Source: Novosphingobium aerophilum
Lineage (GTDB): Bacteria; Pseudomonadota; Alphaproteobacteria; Sphingomonadales; Sphingomonadaceae
Assembly: GCF_014230305.1 (NCBI RefSeq)
Contig: NZ_JACLAU010000013.1
Location: 1-64,000, forward strand
Reading direction: 5' to 3'
Length of the DNA stretch: 64,000 nt
Both the position numbers and the translations under genes were made by a program. Positions within the stretch are counted from its first letter, which is position 1; each line of letters begins with the position of its first letter. The notes below the pieces were generated by a model. It had not been told where the DNA came from and made no database searches. It saw nothing but the letters and a program-made list of their open reading frames with translations. Below are positions 16,439-25,342 of this stretch, one piece after another.

Positions 16439-17953
16439 GTGGACGATCGGCGCATCCGCGATGTCGTGGTGGTCGGTGGCGGGACCGCGGGCTGGATGGC
16501 CGCGGCGGCGCTGTCGTCGACGATGGGCGACCAGCTCCGCATCCGGCTGGTCGAAAGCGAGGAGATCGGCACGGTCGGCGTCGGCGAGGCGACCATTCCG
16601 GCGATCCGCCTGTTCAACGGCCTCTGCGGGATCGACGAGGACGCCTTCGTCAAGGCCACCCAGGGCAGCTTCAAGCTGGGCATCGAGTTCCAGAACTGGG
16701 GCCGGGTGGGCGACAGCTACATGCACGCCTTCGGCCAGATCGGGCAGAGCCTCGATATGATCGAGTTCTGGCAGTACTGGCTGCGCGGTCGCCAGGAGGG
16801 CGTCGCCGCTCCGCTGGGGCACTATTCCTTCAACGAGACGGTGGGCCGGGCGGGGCGCTTTGCCCGCGTCGGCCGCATTCCCAACACCGAACTGGACGGC
16901 ATCAGCTATGCCTTCCACTTCGATGCCTCGCTTTACGCCGCGTTCCTGCGCGGGTTGGCCGAGCGCAATGGCGTGGTGCGGACGGAAGGACGCATTCGCG
17001 AGGTACGGCTCGATCCGCAGAGCGGACATGTCGCGGCGGTCGAGCTGGAAAGCGGCGAGAGCCTGGCCGGCGAGCTGTTCATCGATTGCTCGGGCTTTCG
17101 CGGCTTGCTGATCGAACAGGCGCTGGAGACCGGCTACGTCGACTGGACTCACTGGCTGCCCTGCGACCGCGCGATCGCGGTGCCGACGGCCAATGTCGGG
17201 ACGCTGCGCCCCTACACCCAGTCGATCGCTCACGCCGCCGGCTGGCAATGGCGCATCCCGCTGCAGCACCGCACCGGCAACGGACACGTGTTCTGCAGCG
17301 CCTTCATGGACGAGGACGAGGCCCGCCGCGTGCTGCTCGACACGGTCGAGGGCGAGCCGCTGGCGGACCCGCGCACGATCCGCTTCCGCACCGGCATGCG
17401 GCGCAAGGCATGGAACCGCAACGTGATCGCCCTTGGCCTGTCCTCGGGCTTCCTGGAGCCGCTGGAGTCCACCTCGATCCACCTGGTCCAGAACGGCATT
17501 GCCCGGTTGCTGTCGCATTTCCCCGACCGGAATTTCGCCCCGGCCAACGTCGAGGCCTACAACCGCCGGATCGCCTACGATTATGAGCGGATCCGCGACT
17601 TCATCATCCTCCACTACCACGCCAACCAGCGCGACGAGCCGTTCTGGCGGCAGGTGCGCGAGATGGCCGTGCCGGACAGCCTGCAGGACAAGATCGACCT
17701 GTTCCGCGCCACGGGACGCGTGTTCCGCGAGCAGGAGGAGCTGTTCACCGAAGTGGGCTGGTTCCAGGTCCTGACCGGGCAGAACATCGTCCCCGAGACG
17801 TACCACCCGCTCGCCGACGTCCTCACGCGCGACGAGCTGGCGGGGTTCCTCAGGGATATCAAGACCATCGTGTCCGCCCCCGTGAGCCGGCTGCCGACTC
17901 ACGAGGAGTTCATCGCGCATCAGTGCGCGGCCGTGCTGGGCCGCGCCGCCTAG
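16439..17953 (+). CDS. Tryptophan halogenase family flavoprotein
   Basis: A 504-residue FADH2-dependent flavoprotein of the PrnA/RebH family. It has the Rossmann motif GGGTAGW at residues 13-19, K72 in VKATQGSFKLGI at the position of the catalytic lysine, and the family mark W269-Q-W-R-I-P274 that lines the tunnel and blocks mono-oxygenase chemistry. The GTG at 16439 is chosen because GGGAGAG lies 5-11 bases before it. A TTG at 16424 is possible. Homologues recur next to carbohydrate TonB receptors in Caulobacter, Xanthomonas and sphingomonads, but their substrate is mostly unknown. No flavin reductase is encoded nearby. Halogenase chemistry is plausible from the motifs, and the role in this locus is open. 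Confidence 0.88.
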   Translation: MDDRRIRDVVVVGGGTAGWMAAAALSSTMGDQLRIRLVESEEIGTVGVGEATIPAIRLFNGLCGIDEDAFVKATQGSFKLGIEFQNWGRVGDSYMHAFGQIGQSLDMIEFWQYWLRGRQEGVAAPLGHYSFNETVGRAGRFARVGRIPNTELDGISYAFHFDASLYAAFLRGLAERNGVVRTEGRIREVRLDPQSGHVAAVELESGESLAGELFIDCSGFRGLLIEQALETGYVDWTHWLPCDRAIAVPTANVGTLRPYTQSIAHAAGWQWRIPLQHRTGNGHVFCSAFMDEDEARRVLLDTVEGEPLADPRTIRFRTGMRRKAWNRNVIALGLSSGFLEPLESTSIHLVQNGIARLLSHFPDRNFAPANVEAYNRRIAYDYERIRDFIILHYHANQRDEPFWRQVREMAVPDSLQDKIDLFRATGRVFREQEELFTEVGWFQVLTGQNIVPETYHPLADVLTRDELAGFLRDIKTIVSAPVSRLPTHEEFIAHQCAAVLGRAA

Positions 17954-18005
17954 GGTTGCGCGGCCTGCCGCAGCGGTCGCGTTCGTGTTTCAGGGAAACG
18001 GTTCA

Positions 18006-19835
18006 ATGCTACGCCTGCTTCTCTCCGCTGCTGCCGTGCTGGCCGTGTCTGCGTCCCTGGCCGCACCCGGCGCGGCGCAACCCGTCCCCGCAGCCACCGA
18101 TTTCCGCGCCCGCCCGGCCCGGGACGAGGTGATCTACTTCGTCCTGCCGGACCGGTTCGAGAATGGCGACAAGACCAACGATCGCGGCGGCCTGAAGGGA
18201 TCGCGGCTGCAGACCGGGTTCGATCCGGCGAACAAGGGGTTCTACCACGGGGGAGACCTGAAGGGCCTTGCGGCGCGGCTGGACTACATCCAGGGACTGG
18301 GCGCGACGGCGCTGTGGGTCGGGCCGATCTTCAGGAACAAGCCGGTGCAGGGGCCTCCGGGTCAGGAATCGGCCGGCTATCACGGCTACTGGATCACCGA
18401 TTTCACGCAGGTCGATCCGCATTTCGGAACCAATGCAGAGTTCCGCAGCCTGGTTGATGCGGCCCATGCCCGGGGCATGAAGGTCTACATGGACATCGTG
18501 GTGAACCACACCGCCGATGTCATCCACTATGCCGAGGTTCCGTCCGGCAGTGCGCCCTATCGCGGCCGCGCCGACTTCCCGTTCTCGCGCAAGGGCGGCC
18601 CGACCGGTCCGGCGATCAATCCCGGTTTCGGGGGCGATGCCGATCCGGCGCCCGCGAACTGGGACAAGCTGCGCGATCCGTCGTTCGCCTATACGCCCGT
18701 GGTCGATCCCGCCGAGGCGAAGGTGAAGGTTCCCGCCTGGCTGAACGATCCGAAATTCTACCACAACCGGGGGGACAGCAACTGGCAGGGTGAAAGCGCG
18801 CAGTACGGGGACTTTTCCGGGCTGGATGACCTGGCCACCGAGGACCCGCGGGTGGTTGCCGGATTCATCGACATTTTCGGCAAGTGGATCGACGATTTCG
18901 GGGTCGATGGTTTCCGGATCGACACCGCCAAGCACGTCAATCCCGAGTTCTGGCGCGCGTTCGTGCCCGCCATGCTGAAGCGTGCCGCCGATCGTGGCAT
19001 CCCCAACTTCCACATCTTCGGCGAAGTTGCAACCAGCGGTTATGATCCCGCGCTCCTGGCCGGGTGGACGCGCAATGCCGGGCTTCCCGCCGTGCTCGAC
19101 TTCGGCTTCCAGCATGCCGTGGCCGCAGCCCTGGCGGGGCAGGGCAATGGCGAGCTTGCGCGCCTGTTCGATGACGATGTGCTTTACGCGGGCGGCCCCG
19201 ACGCGGTGTTGCAACTGCCCACCTTCGTCAGCAATCACGATGCGGGCCGTCTGCCGATGATGATCCGGCAGGCCATGCCCAAGATCGACACCGCCGAGCT
19301 GCTGGCCCGGCAGCGGCTGGGCCATGCCATGCTGCTGACGCTGCGCGGCGTCCCGGTGATCTACTATGGCGACGAGCAAGGCATGATCGGCGGCGGGGGC
19401 GACCAGCTCTCGCGGCAGGACATGTTCCCTTCGCAGGTCGCGCTCTACAATGCCGAACCGCTGCTGGGCACCGCGGCCACGACGGCCGCCAGCAACTTCG
19501 ATCCGGCCCATCCGCTCTACCGGGAATGGGCCGCCCTGGCCGCGCTGCGGCGGGGCACTCCGGCCCTGACCGCGGGCCGTACGGTGGTGCGGGCGGGGAC
19601 CGACAAGCCGGGCCTGTTCGCGGTTTCTCGGTTCGATCCACAGACCGGCCGCGAAGTGGTGCTGGCCTTCAACACCTCGACTCAGCCGATCACCGCGGCG
19701 GTGCAGGTGGAGGTGGCCAGCCGGAGCTTCGTGAGCCTTGCCGGCGCCTGCCCTGCCGAGGCCGCGGCGCCTGGGACCCTGACCCTGACCCTGCCGCCGC
19801 TGGGCTACGCGATCTGCGGGCCCCGCGGCGAATGA
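18006..19835 (+). CDS. Exported GH13 alpha-amylase/maltodextrin hydrolase
   Basis: A 609-residue glycoside hydrolase of family 13. The ATG at 18006 opens a clear signal peptide (LRLLLSAAAVLAVSASLA, then AAQP), so the enzyme is periplasmic or outer-membrane associated. The conserved regions are DIVVNHTAD, GFRIDTAKHV with nucleophile D306, FGEVATS with acid/base E340 and SNHDAGR with D412. The length and the early FYHGGDLKGL segment fit cyclomaltodextrinase-like or periplasmic alpha-amylases. It would cut maltodextrins delivered by the TonB receptor into transportable oligosaccharides. CAGGGAAACG supplies a modest Shine-Dalgarno. It belongs to the halogenase-GH13-GH13-GH97 cluster. Confidence 0.93.
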   Translation: MLRLLLSAAAVLAVSASLAAPGAAQPVPAATDFRARPARDEVIYFVLPDRFENGDKTNDRGGLKGSRLQTGFDPANKGFYHGGDLKGLAARLDYIQGLGATALWVGPIFRNKPVQGPPGQESAGYHGYWITDFTQVDPHFGTNAEFRSLVDAAHARGMKVYMDIVVNHTADVIHYAEVPSGSAPYRGRADFPFSRKGGPTGPAINPGFGGDADPAPANWDKLRDPSFAYTPVVDPAEAKVKVPAWLNDPKFYHNRGDSNWQGESAQYGDFSGLDDLATEDPRVVAGFIDIFGKWIDDFGVDGFRIDTAKHVNPEFWRAFVPAMLKRAADRGIPNFHIFGEVATSGYDPALLAGWTRNAGLPAVLDFGFQHAVAAALAGQGNGELARLFDDDVLYAGGPDAVLQLPTFVSNHDAGRLPMMIRQAMPKIDTAELLARQRLGHAMLLTLRGVPVIYYGDEQGMIGGGGDQLSRQDMFPSQVALYNAEPLLGTAATTAASNFDPAHPLYREWAALAALRRGTPALTAGRTVVRAGTDKPGLFAVSRFDPQTGREVVLAFNTSTQPITAAVQVEVASRSFVSLAGACPAEAAAPGTLTLTLPPLGYAICGPRGE

Positions 19836-19866
19836 TCCTGTCCGAGCAAAGCTGCGTCCCGAAGCC

Positions 19867-21504
19867 ATGAACGAACTTTCGCCCGTCACCGCCGCACCGG
19901 TTCCGCAGGACGCCCAGCCCTGGTGGCGGGGTGCGGCGATCTACCAGATCTATCCGCGGTCCTTCCGCGATTCCAATGGTGATGGCATCGGCGATCTGCC
20001 GGGGATCACGGCCGGCCTCGATCATGTGGCCCGGCTGGGGGTCGATGCGATCTGGATTTCCCCGTTCTTCACGTCGCCGATGCGGGATTTCGGCTACGAT
20101 GTCGCGGATTACTGCGATGTCGATCCGATCTTCGGCCGGCTCGCCGACTTCGATGCGCTGGTGACCCGCGCGCACGAATTGGGCCTCAGGATCATCATCG
20201 ATCAGGTCTATTCGCACACGTCCGACCAGCATCCCTGGTTCACCGAGAGCCGATCGAGCCGCGACAACCCCCGCGCCGACTGGTACGTCTGGGCCGATGC
20301 CAAGCCCGACGGCTCGCCGCCCAGCAACTGGCAGTCGGTGTTCGGCGGTCCTGCCTGGACCTGGGACGCCCGGCGCGGCCAGTACTACCTGCACAACTTC
20401 CTGGCGCAGCAGCCGCAGATCAATGGCCACAACCCCGAGGTGCAACAGGCCATGCTGGACGTGGCGCAGTTCTGGCTGGACCGCGGGGTGGATGGCTTCC
20501 GGATCGATGCCCTGAACTTCGCGATGCATGACCCGGCCCTGCGCGACAATCCCCCGGCGCCGGCCAACGGCAGGGTGCGGACCCGGCCCTTCGATTTCCA
20601 GCAGCGGCTCTACAACCAGTCGCACCCGGACATCGTCCTGTTCATCGAGCGGCTGCGTGCGCTGCATGATCGGTATCCCGGGACATTCTCCGTGGCCGAG
20701 GTGGGCGGAGACGACGCCGAGCGCGAGATGAAGCTGTTCACCGCCGGGAATGGCCGGCTCAACAGCGCGTACGGCTTCAATTTCCTTTACGCGGAGCGGC
20801 TGACCCCGGCGCTGGTCGCCGACGCGCTGGAAGCCTGGCCCGAGGATGGCACCACCGGCTGGCCGAGCTGGGCCTTCGAGAACCACGATGCGCCGCGCGC
20901 GATCTCGCGCTGGTGCGAGCCGGGGCAACACGACGCCTTCGGACGGCTCAAGACCCTGCTCCTCGCATCCTTGCGCGGCAACATCATCCTCTATCAGGGT
21001 GAGGAACTGGGCCTGGTGCAGGACGATATCCCGTTTGAACTGCTGCAGGATCCCGAAGCCATCGCCAACTGGCCGCTGACCCTGTCGCGCGACGGGGTGC
21101 GGACGCCCCTGCCGTGGCAGGCCCAGGACGAGCATGGCGGCTTCACCACAGCCTCGCCCTGGCTTCCGCTCAGCGCGCAGAACCTGGCCCGGGCGATCGA
21201 TCGCCAGGAGGCCGATCCCGCCTCGCTGCTGGCCTTCACCCGACAGGCCCTGGCCCTGCGCCGTGCCCATCCCGCGTTGCGGTGCGGCGATTGCCAGGTC
21301 TTGCGCGCTGACGAGGATCGCCTGGTGCTGCGCCGTCGTAGCGGCCAGCAATCGATCGTGGCGATCTTCAACCTGGCGGCAACCGAGGTCGCCTGGCCTG
21401 CCGAGGTCACCCTCGCCGGCCCGGTCCTCGCGGCCGCGAACGGGGCCACACCTGGCCACCTGCCGGCTTTCGGCGCCTTGCTGCTTGAGGAGACCGCTTC
21501 GTGA
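19867..21504 (+). CDS. Cytosolic GH13 alpha-glucosidase
   Basis: A 545-residue GH13 enzyme with no signal peptide. It opens with WWRGAAIYQIYPRSFRDSNGDGIGDLPGI, the hallmark of the oligo-1,6-glucosidase/alpha-glucosidase subgroup (GH13_23 or similar). Catalytic segments are DQVYSHTSDQHPWF, GFRIDALNF with nucleophile D214, SVAEVGG with E278 and FENHDAPR with D341. It would hydrolyse maltose and short maltodextrins after the MFS transporter brings them in. The stop codon overlaps the start of the GH97 gene by 4 bases (GTGA), a sign of coupled translation. Confidence 0.94.
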   Translation: MNELSPVTAAPVPQDAQPWWRGAAIYQIYPRSFRDSNGDGIGDLPGITAGLDHVARLGVDAIWISPFFTSPMRDFGYDVADYCDVDPIFGRLADFDALVTRAHELGLRIIIDQVYSHTSDQHPWFTESRSSRDNPRADWYVWADAKPDGSPPSNWQSVFGGPAWTWDARRGQYYLHNFLAQQPQINGHNPEVQQAMLDVAQFWLDRGVDGFRIDALNFAMHDPALRDNPPAPANGRVRTRPFDFQQRLYNQSHPDIVLFIERLRALHDRYPGTFSVAEVGGDDAEREMKLFTAGNGRLNSAYGFNFLYAERLTPALVADALEAWPEDGTTGWPSWAFENHDAPRAISRWCEPGQHDAFGRLKTLLLASLRGNIILYQGEELGLVQDDIPFELLQDPEAIANWPLTLSRDGVRTPLPWQAQDEHGGFTTASPWLPLSAQNLARAIDRQEADPASLLAFTRQALALRRAHPALRCGDCQVLRADEDRLVLRRRSGQQSIVAIFNLAATEVAWPAEVTLAGPVLAAANGATPGHLPAFGALLLEETAS

Positions 21505-23591
21505 CGTTTCGCCTTCCGCTCTGGCTTCATGCGGTCCTGGCCGTGGTCTGCCTGGCCCTGCAACCCGGTGCGGCCACAGCCCAGTCCGCCGCCCCGTCCG
21601 TCGCCAAGGCCATGGCCACTTCGCCCGACGGCAGCCTGGTTCTGACCGTCACCACCGATCAGGATGCGCGGGCGGTGTGGTCGCTGACGCGCAAGGGCAA
21701 GCCGCTGATCGCGCCTTCGGGGCTGGGCTTCATCGTTACCGACGGGTTCAACCTGGTGCGCGGCTGGGCGCTGGTCGGGGCCGAGACGGCAAGTGCCGAC
21801 CAGACCTGGGAACAGCCCTGGGGCGAGCGCCGCTTCGTGCGCGATCATCACAACGAACTGCTGGTGCGCTTCCGCCAGAATGCGCAGCAGGGCGGGCGCC
21901 TGATGAACGTGCGGTTCCGCCTGTTCGATAACGGCATCGGGTTCCGTTACGAATTGCCCGAGCAGCCCGCCTTGAAGACGATCCACATCGCCGACGAGCT
22001 GAGCGAATTCGCGATCGTCCCCAAGGGAACCGCCTGGTGGGTCACCGGGCTGGAGTGGAACCGCGAGGAACAGGTCTATCAGCGCACCCCGATCGACGGC
22101 GTAGCGACCACGCAGACGCCCCTGACGATGAAGCTGGAGGATGGCACGCACTTGGCTTTCCATGAGGCGGCCCTGGTCGATTACGCGGCCATGTACCTCA
22201 AGCGGATCGAAGGGCAGGTGTTCCGCAGCACGCTGGCGCCATCGTCCCAGGGGCCGCGCGTGACGCGGGACCTGCCGTTCGCCACGCCCTGGCGCACCGT
22301 GCGGATCGGCGGCGATGCGGCCGGGATCGTCGAGAACGATCTGGAGCTCAACCTCAACGAGCCCAACAAGGTGGGCGACGTCAGCTGGTTCAAGCCGATG
22401 AAGTACATCGGCATCTGGTGGGGCATGATCCGGGGTGACTGGACCTGGGCCGAGGGGCCGCAGCATGGCGCCACGACCGAACGGGCCAAGACCTACATCG
22501 ATTTCGCCGCCAAGAACGGGTTCGGCGGGCTGCTGATCGAAGGCTGGAACAAGGGGTGGAATGGTGACTGGGCGGGCCATGGCGCCGACTTCAGCTTCAC
22601 CGAGCCCACGGCGGACTTCGATCTGAAGGCGGTCACCGACTATGCCCGCAAGAAGGGGGTGGTGCTGATCGGCCACCATGAGACCGGCGGCGACATCGCC
22701 AATTACGAAAAGCAGTTGGAAGCGGCCATGGCGCTGTACCAGGAGCGCGGGGTGCCCGCGGTCAAGACCGGCTATGTCGCGTGGATCGGCGGGATCACCG
22801 CACCGAACGACGGGCCGAACGTCCGTCAGCCCGGCGCCACCACCATGGAGTATCACGAAGGCCAGCGCATGGTTCAGCACCACCTGAAGGTGGTCGAAAC
22901 CGCCGCGCGGCATCATCTGGCGGTCAATCCGCACGAGCCGGTGAAGGACACGGGCCTGCGCCGCACCTGGCCCAACTGGGTCGCCCGCGAGGGTGCCCGG
23001 GGGATGGAGTACAACGCCTGGGGCCAGTTCTCGAACGGTCCCGAGCACGAACCGACGCTGGTCTACACCCGGCTGCTGTCGGGCCCCATGGACTTCACCC
23101 CCGGCATCCTTAGCCTGGAAGGGCACGATCACGTCGCGCTGGCCTCGACCCTGGCCAAGCAGCTCGGCCTGTATCTGGCGATCTATTCGCCGATCCAGAT
23201 GGCGGCTGATCTGATCGAGAACCTTGCCGCCCACCCGCGCGAACTGGCCTTCATCCGCCAGGTTCCCGCCGACTGGGCCGAAAGCCACCTGATTGCGGGC
23301 GAGGTGGGCGAATACGCGATCTTCGCGCGCAAGGATCGCAACAGCGCGGAATGGTACGTCGGCGGGGTCAACGATGCGACCGGACGGACGCTCGATCTGG
23401 CGTTCGATTTCCTCGAGCCCGGCAAGACTTACACCGCCACGATCTACAAGGACGGGGAAGGGGCCACTTACCTGACCGAGGCCCGCCACCGGATTGCTTA
23501 TGAAACGCGCACGTTCCGCAAGGGGGATCGCTACTCCGCGGTGCTGGCGCCCGGTGGCGGACTGGCGATCCGGCTGGCCCCGGGACGCTGA
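21501..23591 (+). CDS. Exported GH97 alpha-glucosidase (SusB-like)
   Basis: A 696-residue family 97 glycoside hydrolase with an N-terminal signal peptide ending near AATAQS. It begins with a GTG that overlaps the preceding stop. The N-terminal beta-sandwich carries SPDGSLVLTV. The TIM barrel carries HHETGG with E394, NPHEPVKDTGLRRTWPN with E479 and RGMEYNAW with E503. These glutamates match the set found in inverting, calcium-dependent SusB-type members; retaining members use an aspartate instead. It would trim maltodextrins from the non-reducing end outside the cytosol, beside the exported GH13 enzyme. It is the last gene of the maltodextrin transcript. Confidence 0.93.
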   Translation: MTFRLPLWLHAVLAVVCLALQPGAATAQSAAPSVAKAMATSPDGSLVLTVTTDQDARAVWSLTRKGKPLIAPSGLGFIVTDGFNLVRGWALVGAETASADQTWEQPWGERRFVRDHHNELLVRFRQNAQQGGRLMNVRFRLFDNGIGFRYELPEQPALKTIHIADELSEFAIVPKGTAWWVTGLEWNREEQVYQRTPIDGVATTQTPLTMKLEDGTHLAFHEAALVDYAAMYLKRIEGQVFRSTLAPSSQGPRVTRDLPFATPWRTVRIGGDAAGIVENDLELNLNEPNKVGDVSWFKPMKYIGIWWGMIRGDWTWAEGPQHGATTERAKTYIDFAAKNGFGGLLIEGWNKGWNGDWAGHGADFSFTEPTADFDLKAVTDYARKKGVVLIGHHETGGDIANYEKQLEAAMALYQERGVPAVKTGYVAWIGGITAPNDGPNVRQPGATTMEYHEGQRMVQHHLKVVETAARHHLAVNPHEPVKDTGLRRTWPNWVAREGARGMEYNAWGQFSNGPEHEPTLVYTRLLSGPMDFTPGILSLEGHDHVALASTLAKQLGLYLAIYSPIQMAADLIENLAAHPRELAFIRQVPADWAESHLIAGEVGEYAIFARKDRNSAEWYVGGVNDATGRTLDLAFDFLEPGKTYTATIYKDGEGATYLTEARHRIAYETRTFRKGDRYSAVLAPGGGLAIRLAPGR

Positions 23592-23652
23592 GCCGCGGCC
23601 CGGCTAGCCTGACCAGACGCAGGCCCGGTCTCCCCCCAGGACCCGGGACGCG

Positions 23653-23697
23653 ACGAAGCCCGTCGATGCGACATCCGCAACGACGGGCTTCGTTTTG
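23653..23697 (+). terminator. Strong intrinsic terminator of the maltodextrin operon
   Basis: A 13-bp perfect stem (ACGAAGCCCGTCG at 23653-23665, complement at 23681-23693) with a 15-nt loop is followed by TTTTGTT. It lies about 60 bp after the GH97 stop. Of the hairpins in the window, this is one of the most convincing terminators. Confidence 0.88.
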
Positions 23698-23755
23698 TTG
23701 CGCCTTCGGCAGAGGGCCCACCGATGCGACATCCGCAACGACGGGCCTCGTTTTT
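23664..23755 (+). repeat. Duplicated terminator half (58-bp period)
   Basis: The loop and right arm of the terminator (GATGCGACATCCGCAACG, then ACGGGC-TCGTTTT) recur 58 bp later at 23722-23755. The second copy has a decayed left arm (GAGGGCCCA) that pairs with the right arm only if one G is bulged. It looks like a tandem duplication in which one hairpin has started to drift. Confidence 0.75.
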
Positions 23756-23788
23756 CTTCGGCCTCCAGCTTGAGGGCCGGGGAGGCCG

Positions 23789-25195
23789 TTACTCGCGCAG
23801 GGCCTCGTCCTTGATCCGGATCATCGGGCCGAGGATGTAGTTGAGGATGGTCTGGTCGCCCGAACGGATAGCCACTTCGCCGGTCATGCCCGGAACCACC
23901 GGCTTGCCGGGGCCGAAGTTGGTGGTCGCCGCCTTCAAGCGGACGCGGTAGTAGAGACCGCCGCGAGGATCCTGGATGGCATCGGGCGAGATTTCAACCA
24001 CTTTGGCATCAAGTGCGCCATAGATAGTTGAATCATAAGCTGAAATCTTGACCTTGGCCGGGAGGCCGGGCCAGATGTCGCCGCGATCCTTGGGGGCGAT
24101 GCGGGCCTCGATCGTGACGGTGTTGGCCAGCGGCACGATCTCCGCCACCGGCTCGCCGCCGCGGATCACGCCCCCCAGCGTCTGGACGTTGAGGCGGTTG
24201 ATGATGCCATCGACCGGCGCGCGGATTTCCTCGCGCGTCACGCGGTCGGCCACGGCCGTGTACTGTTCGTCGGCCTTGGCCAGATCCAGCCGGATCTGGG
24301 CAGCCTGGGCCTTGGCCTGCTCCATCATGCGGGTCCAGATCTCGCCCCGCCGCGCCGCGGATTCGCTGACGCCGGCGGAGGATTGCGGGATCTGGTTCTC
24401 GACATCGGCAATGCGCGTGCGCAGCGACAGCAGCGAGGCGCGCTTGTCCAGCACTTCGCGCTCGGAGATGGCTTCCTCGGCATAGGCGCGCTCAAGCTTG
24501 TTGAGCTGGTCGACCGCGAGCCGTTCCTCGCTGCGCAGGTTGTTCAGCCGTGCGCGCAGCAGGCTGACCTCGGCCACGCGGGCGCGGGCCTGTTCATCGA
24601 TGATGCCGGTCTGCTGGTTACGCTGGGCGCGCCGCGAATTGAACAGCGCCACCTCGCTCGCCGCGATGTCGGGGGCCTGGCGGGCCAGGTCCTCGGGCGG
24701 GGAGAAGGTCGGCGCGCCGCCAATCTCGGCATCGAGCCGGGCCAGCATGATCCGCTTGGCGACCACGTCGGTCCGCGCGTTCTCCATCGCCGCGCCGGTA
24801 TAGGCGTTGGTGATCCGCATCAGGACCTGGCCCTTGAAGACGCGCTGGCCTTCCTGGACCAGGATCTCCTTCACGATCCCGCCTTCCAGGTGCTGCACCA
24901 TCTGGTTCTGGGTCGACGGCAGGATGCGTCCCGCGCCGCGGGTCACCTTGTCGACCGTGAAGGTCGCGGCCCACAGCAGGAACACCGCGAACACCACCGC
25001 GAGCATCCGCGTGAGGTGGGCATGGTTGTCCAGCGCCGGGCGGCCGCTCCATGGCGTGATCGCCCCGATCGGGCTGCTCTTGAGCGGAATGGCGCCCGCA
25101 AAGGCTGCGCTGGCCTCACCCGGCTGAAGATCCTCCAGCAGGCTGGCACCGCCGAACTTGCGGATGATGGAATCACGTAGGCGCGGAAAATCCAT
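23789..25195 (-). CDS. HlyD-family type I secretion adaptor
   Basis: A 468-residue periplasmic adaptor (membrane fusion protein). A cytosolic N-terminal stretch of about 63 residues is followed by one transmembrane helix at about 64-82 and a lipoyl-like half with VQHLEGGIVKEILVQEGQRV. A long heptad-rich coiled coil spans about 160-330. The C-terminal domain contains TLGGVIRGGEPVAEIVPL and VVPGMTGEVAIRSGDQTILNYILGP, the classic HlyD/LapC ending. It connects the ABC exporter with the TolC-type channel. It is transcribed away from the ABC gene with 147 bp between starts, unlike the usual collinear order. Together with the next genes it forms a complete type I exporter. Confidence 0.94.
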   Translation of the reverse strand: MDFPRLRDSIIRKFGGASLLEDLQPGEASAAFAGAIPLKSSPIGAITPWSGRPALDNHAHLTRMLAVVFAVFLLWAATFTVDKVTRGAGRILPSTQNQMVQHLEGGIVKEILVQEGQRVFKGQVLMRITNAYTGAAMENARTDVVAKRIMLARLDAEIGGAPTFSPPEDLARQAPDIAASEVALFNSRRAQRNQQTGIIDEQARARVAEVSLLRARLNNLRSEERLAVDQLNKLERAYAEEAISEREVLDKRASLLSLRTRIADVENQIPQSSAGVSESAARRGEIWTRMMEQAKAQAAQIRLDLAKADEQYTAVADRVTREEIRAPVDGIINRLNVQTLGGVIRGGEPVAEIVPLANTVTIEARIAPKDRGDIWPGLPAKVKISAYDSTIYGALDAKVVEISPDAIQDPRGGLYYRVRLKAATTNFGPGKPVVPGMTGEVAIRSGDQTILNYILGPMIRIKDEALRE

Positions 25196-25256
25196 GTCTG
25201 ATGTCCAGTTGGGTTGGCCTCATTTACCGGCCGTTATCCACGATCATCGTTAGCAG

Positions 25257-25271
25257 GATGTTAAGAACATC
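25257..25271. promoter_or_regulatory. Inverted repeat between the adaptor and exporter genes
   Basis: GATGTT and AACATC are separated by AAG, in the centre of the 147-bp divergent control region (25196-25342). A single regulator bound here could control both halves of the secretion machine. No cognate regulator is encoded next to it. Confidence 0.35.
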
Positions 25272-25342
25272 TACCTAGACCCGTTTTACGGCACGTTTCC
25301 CATGAGAGTGCCATTAAGCATCCCGAACGCCGGGGGTAATGG

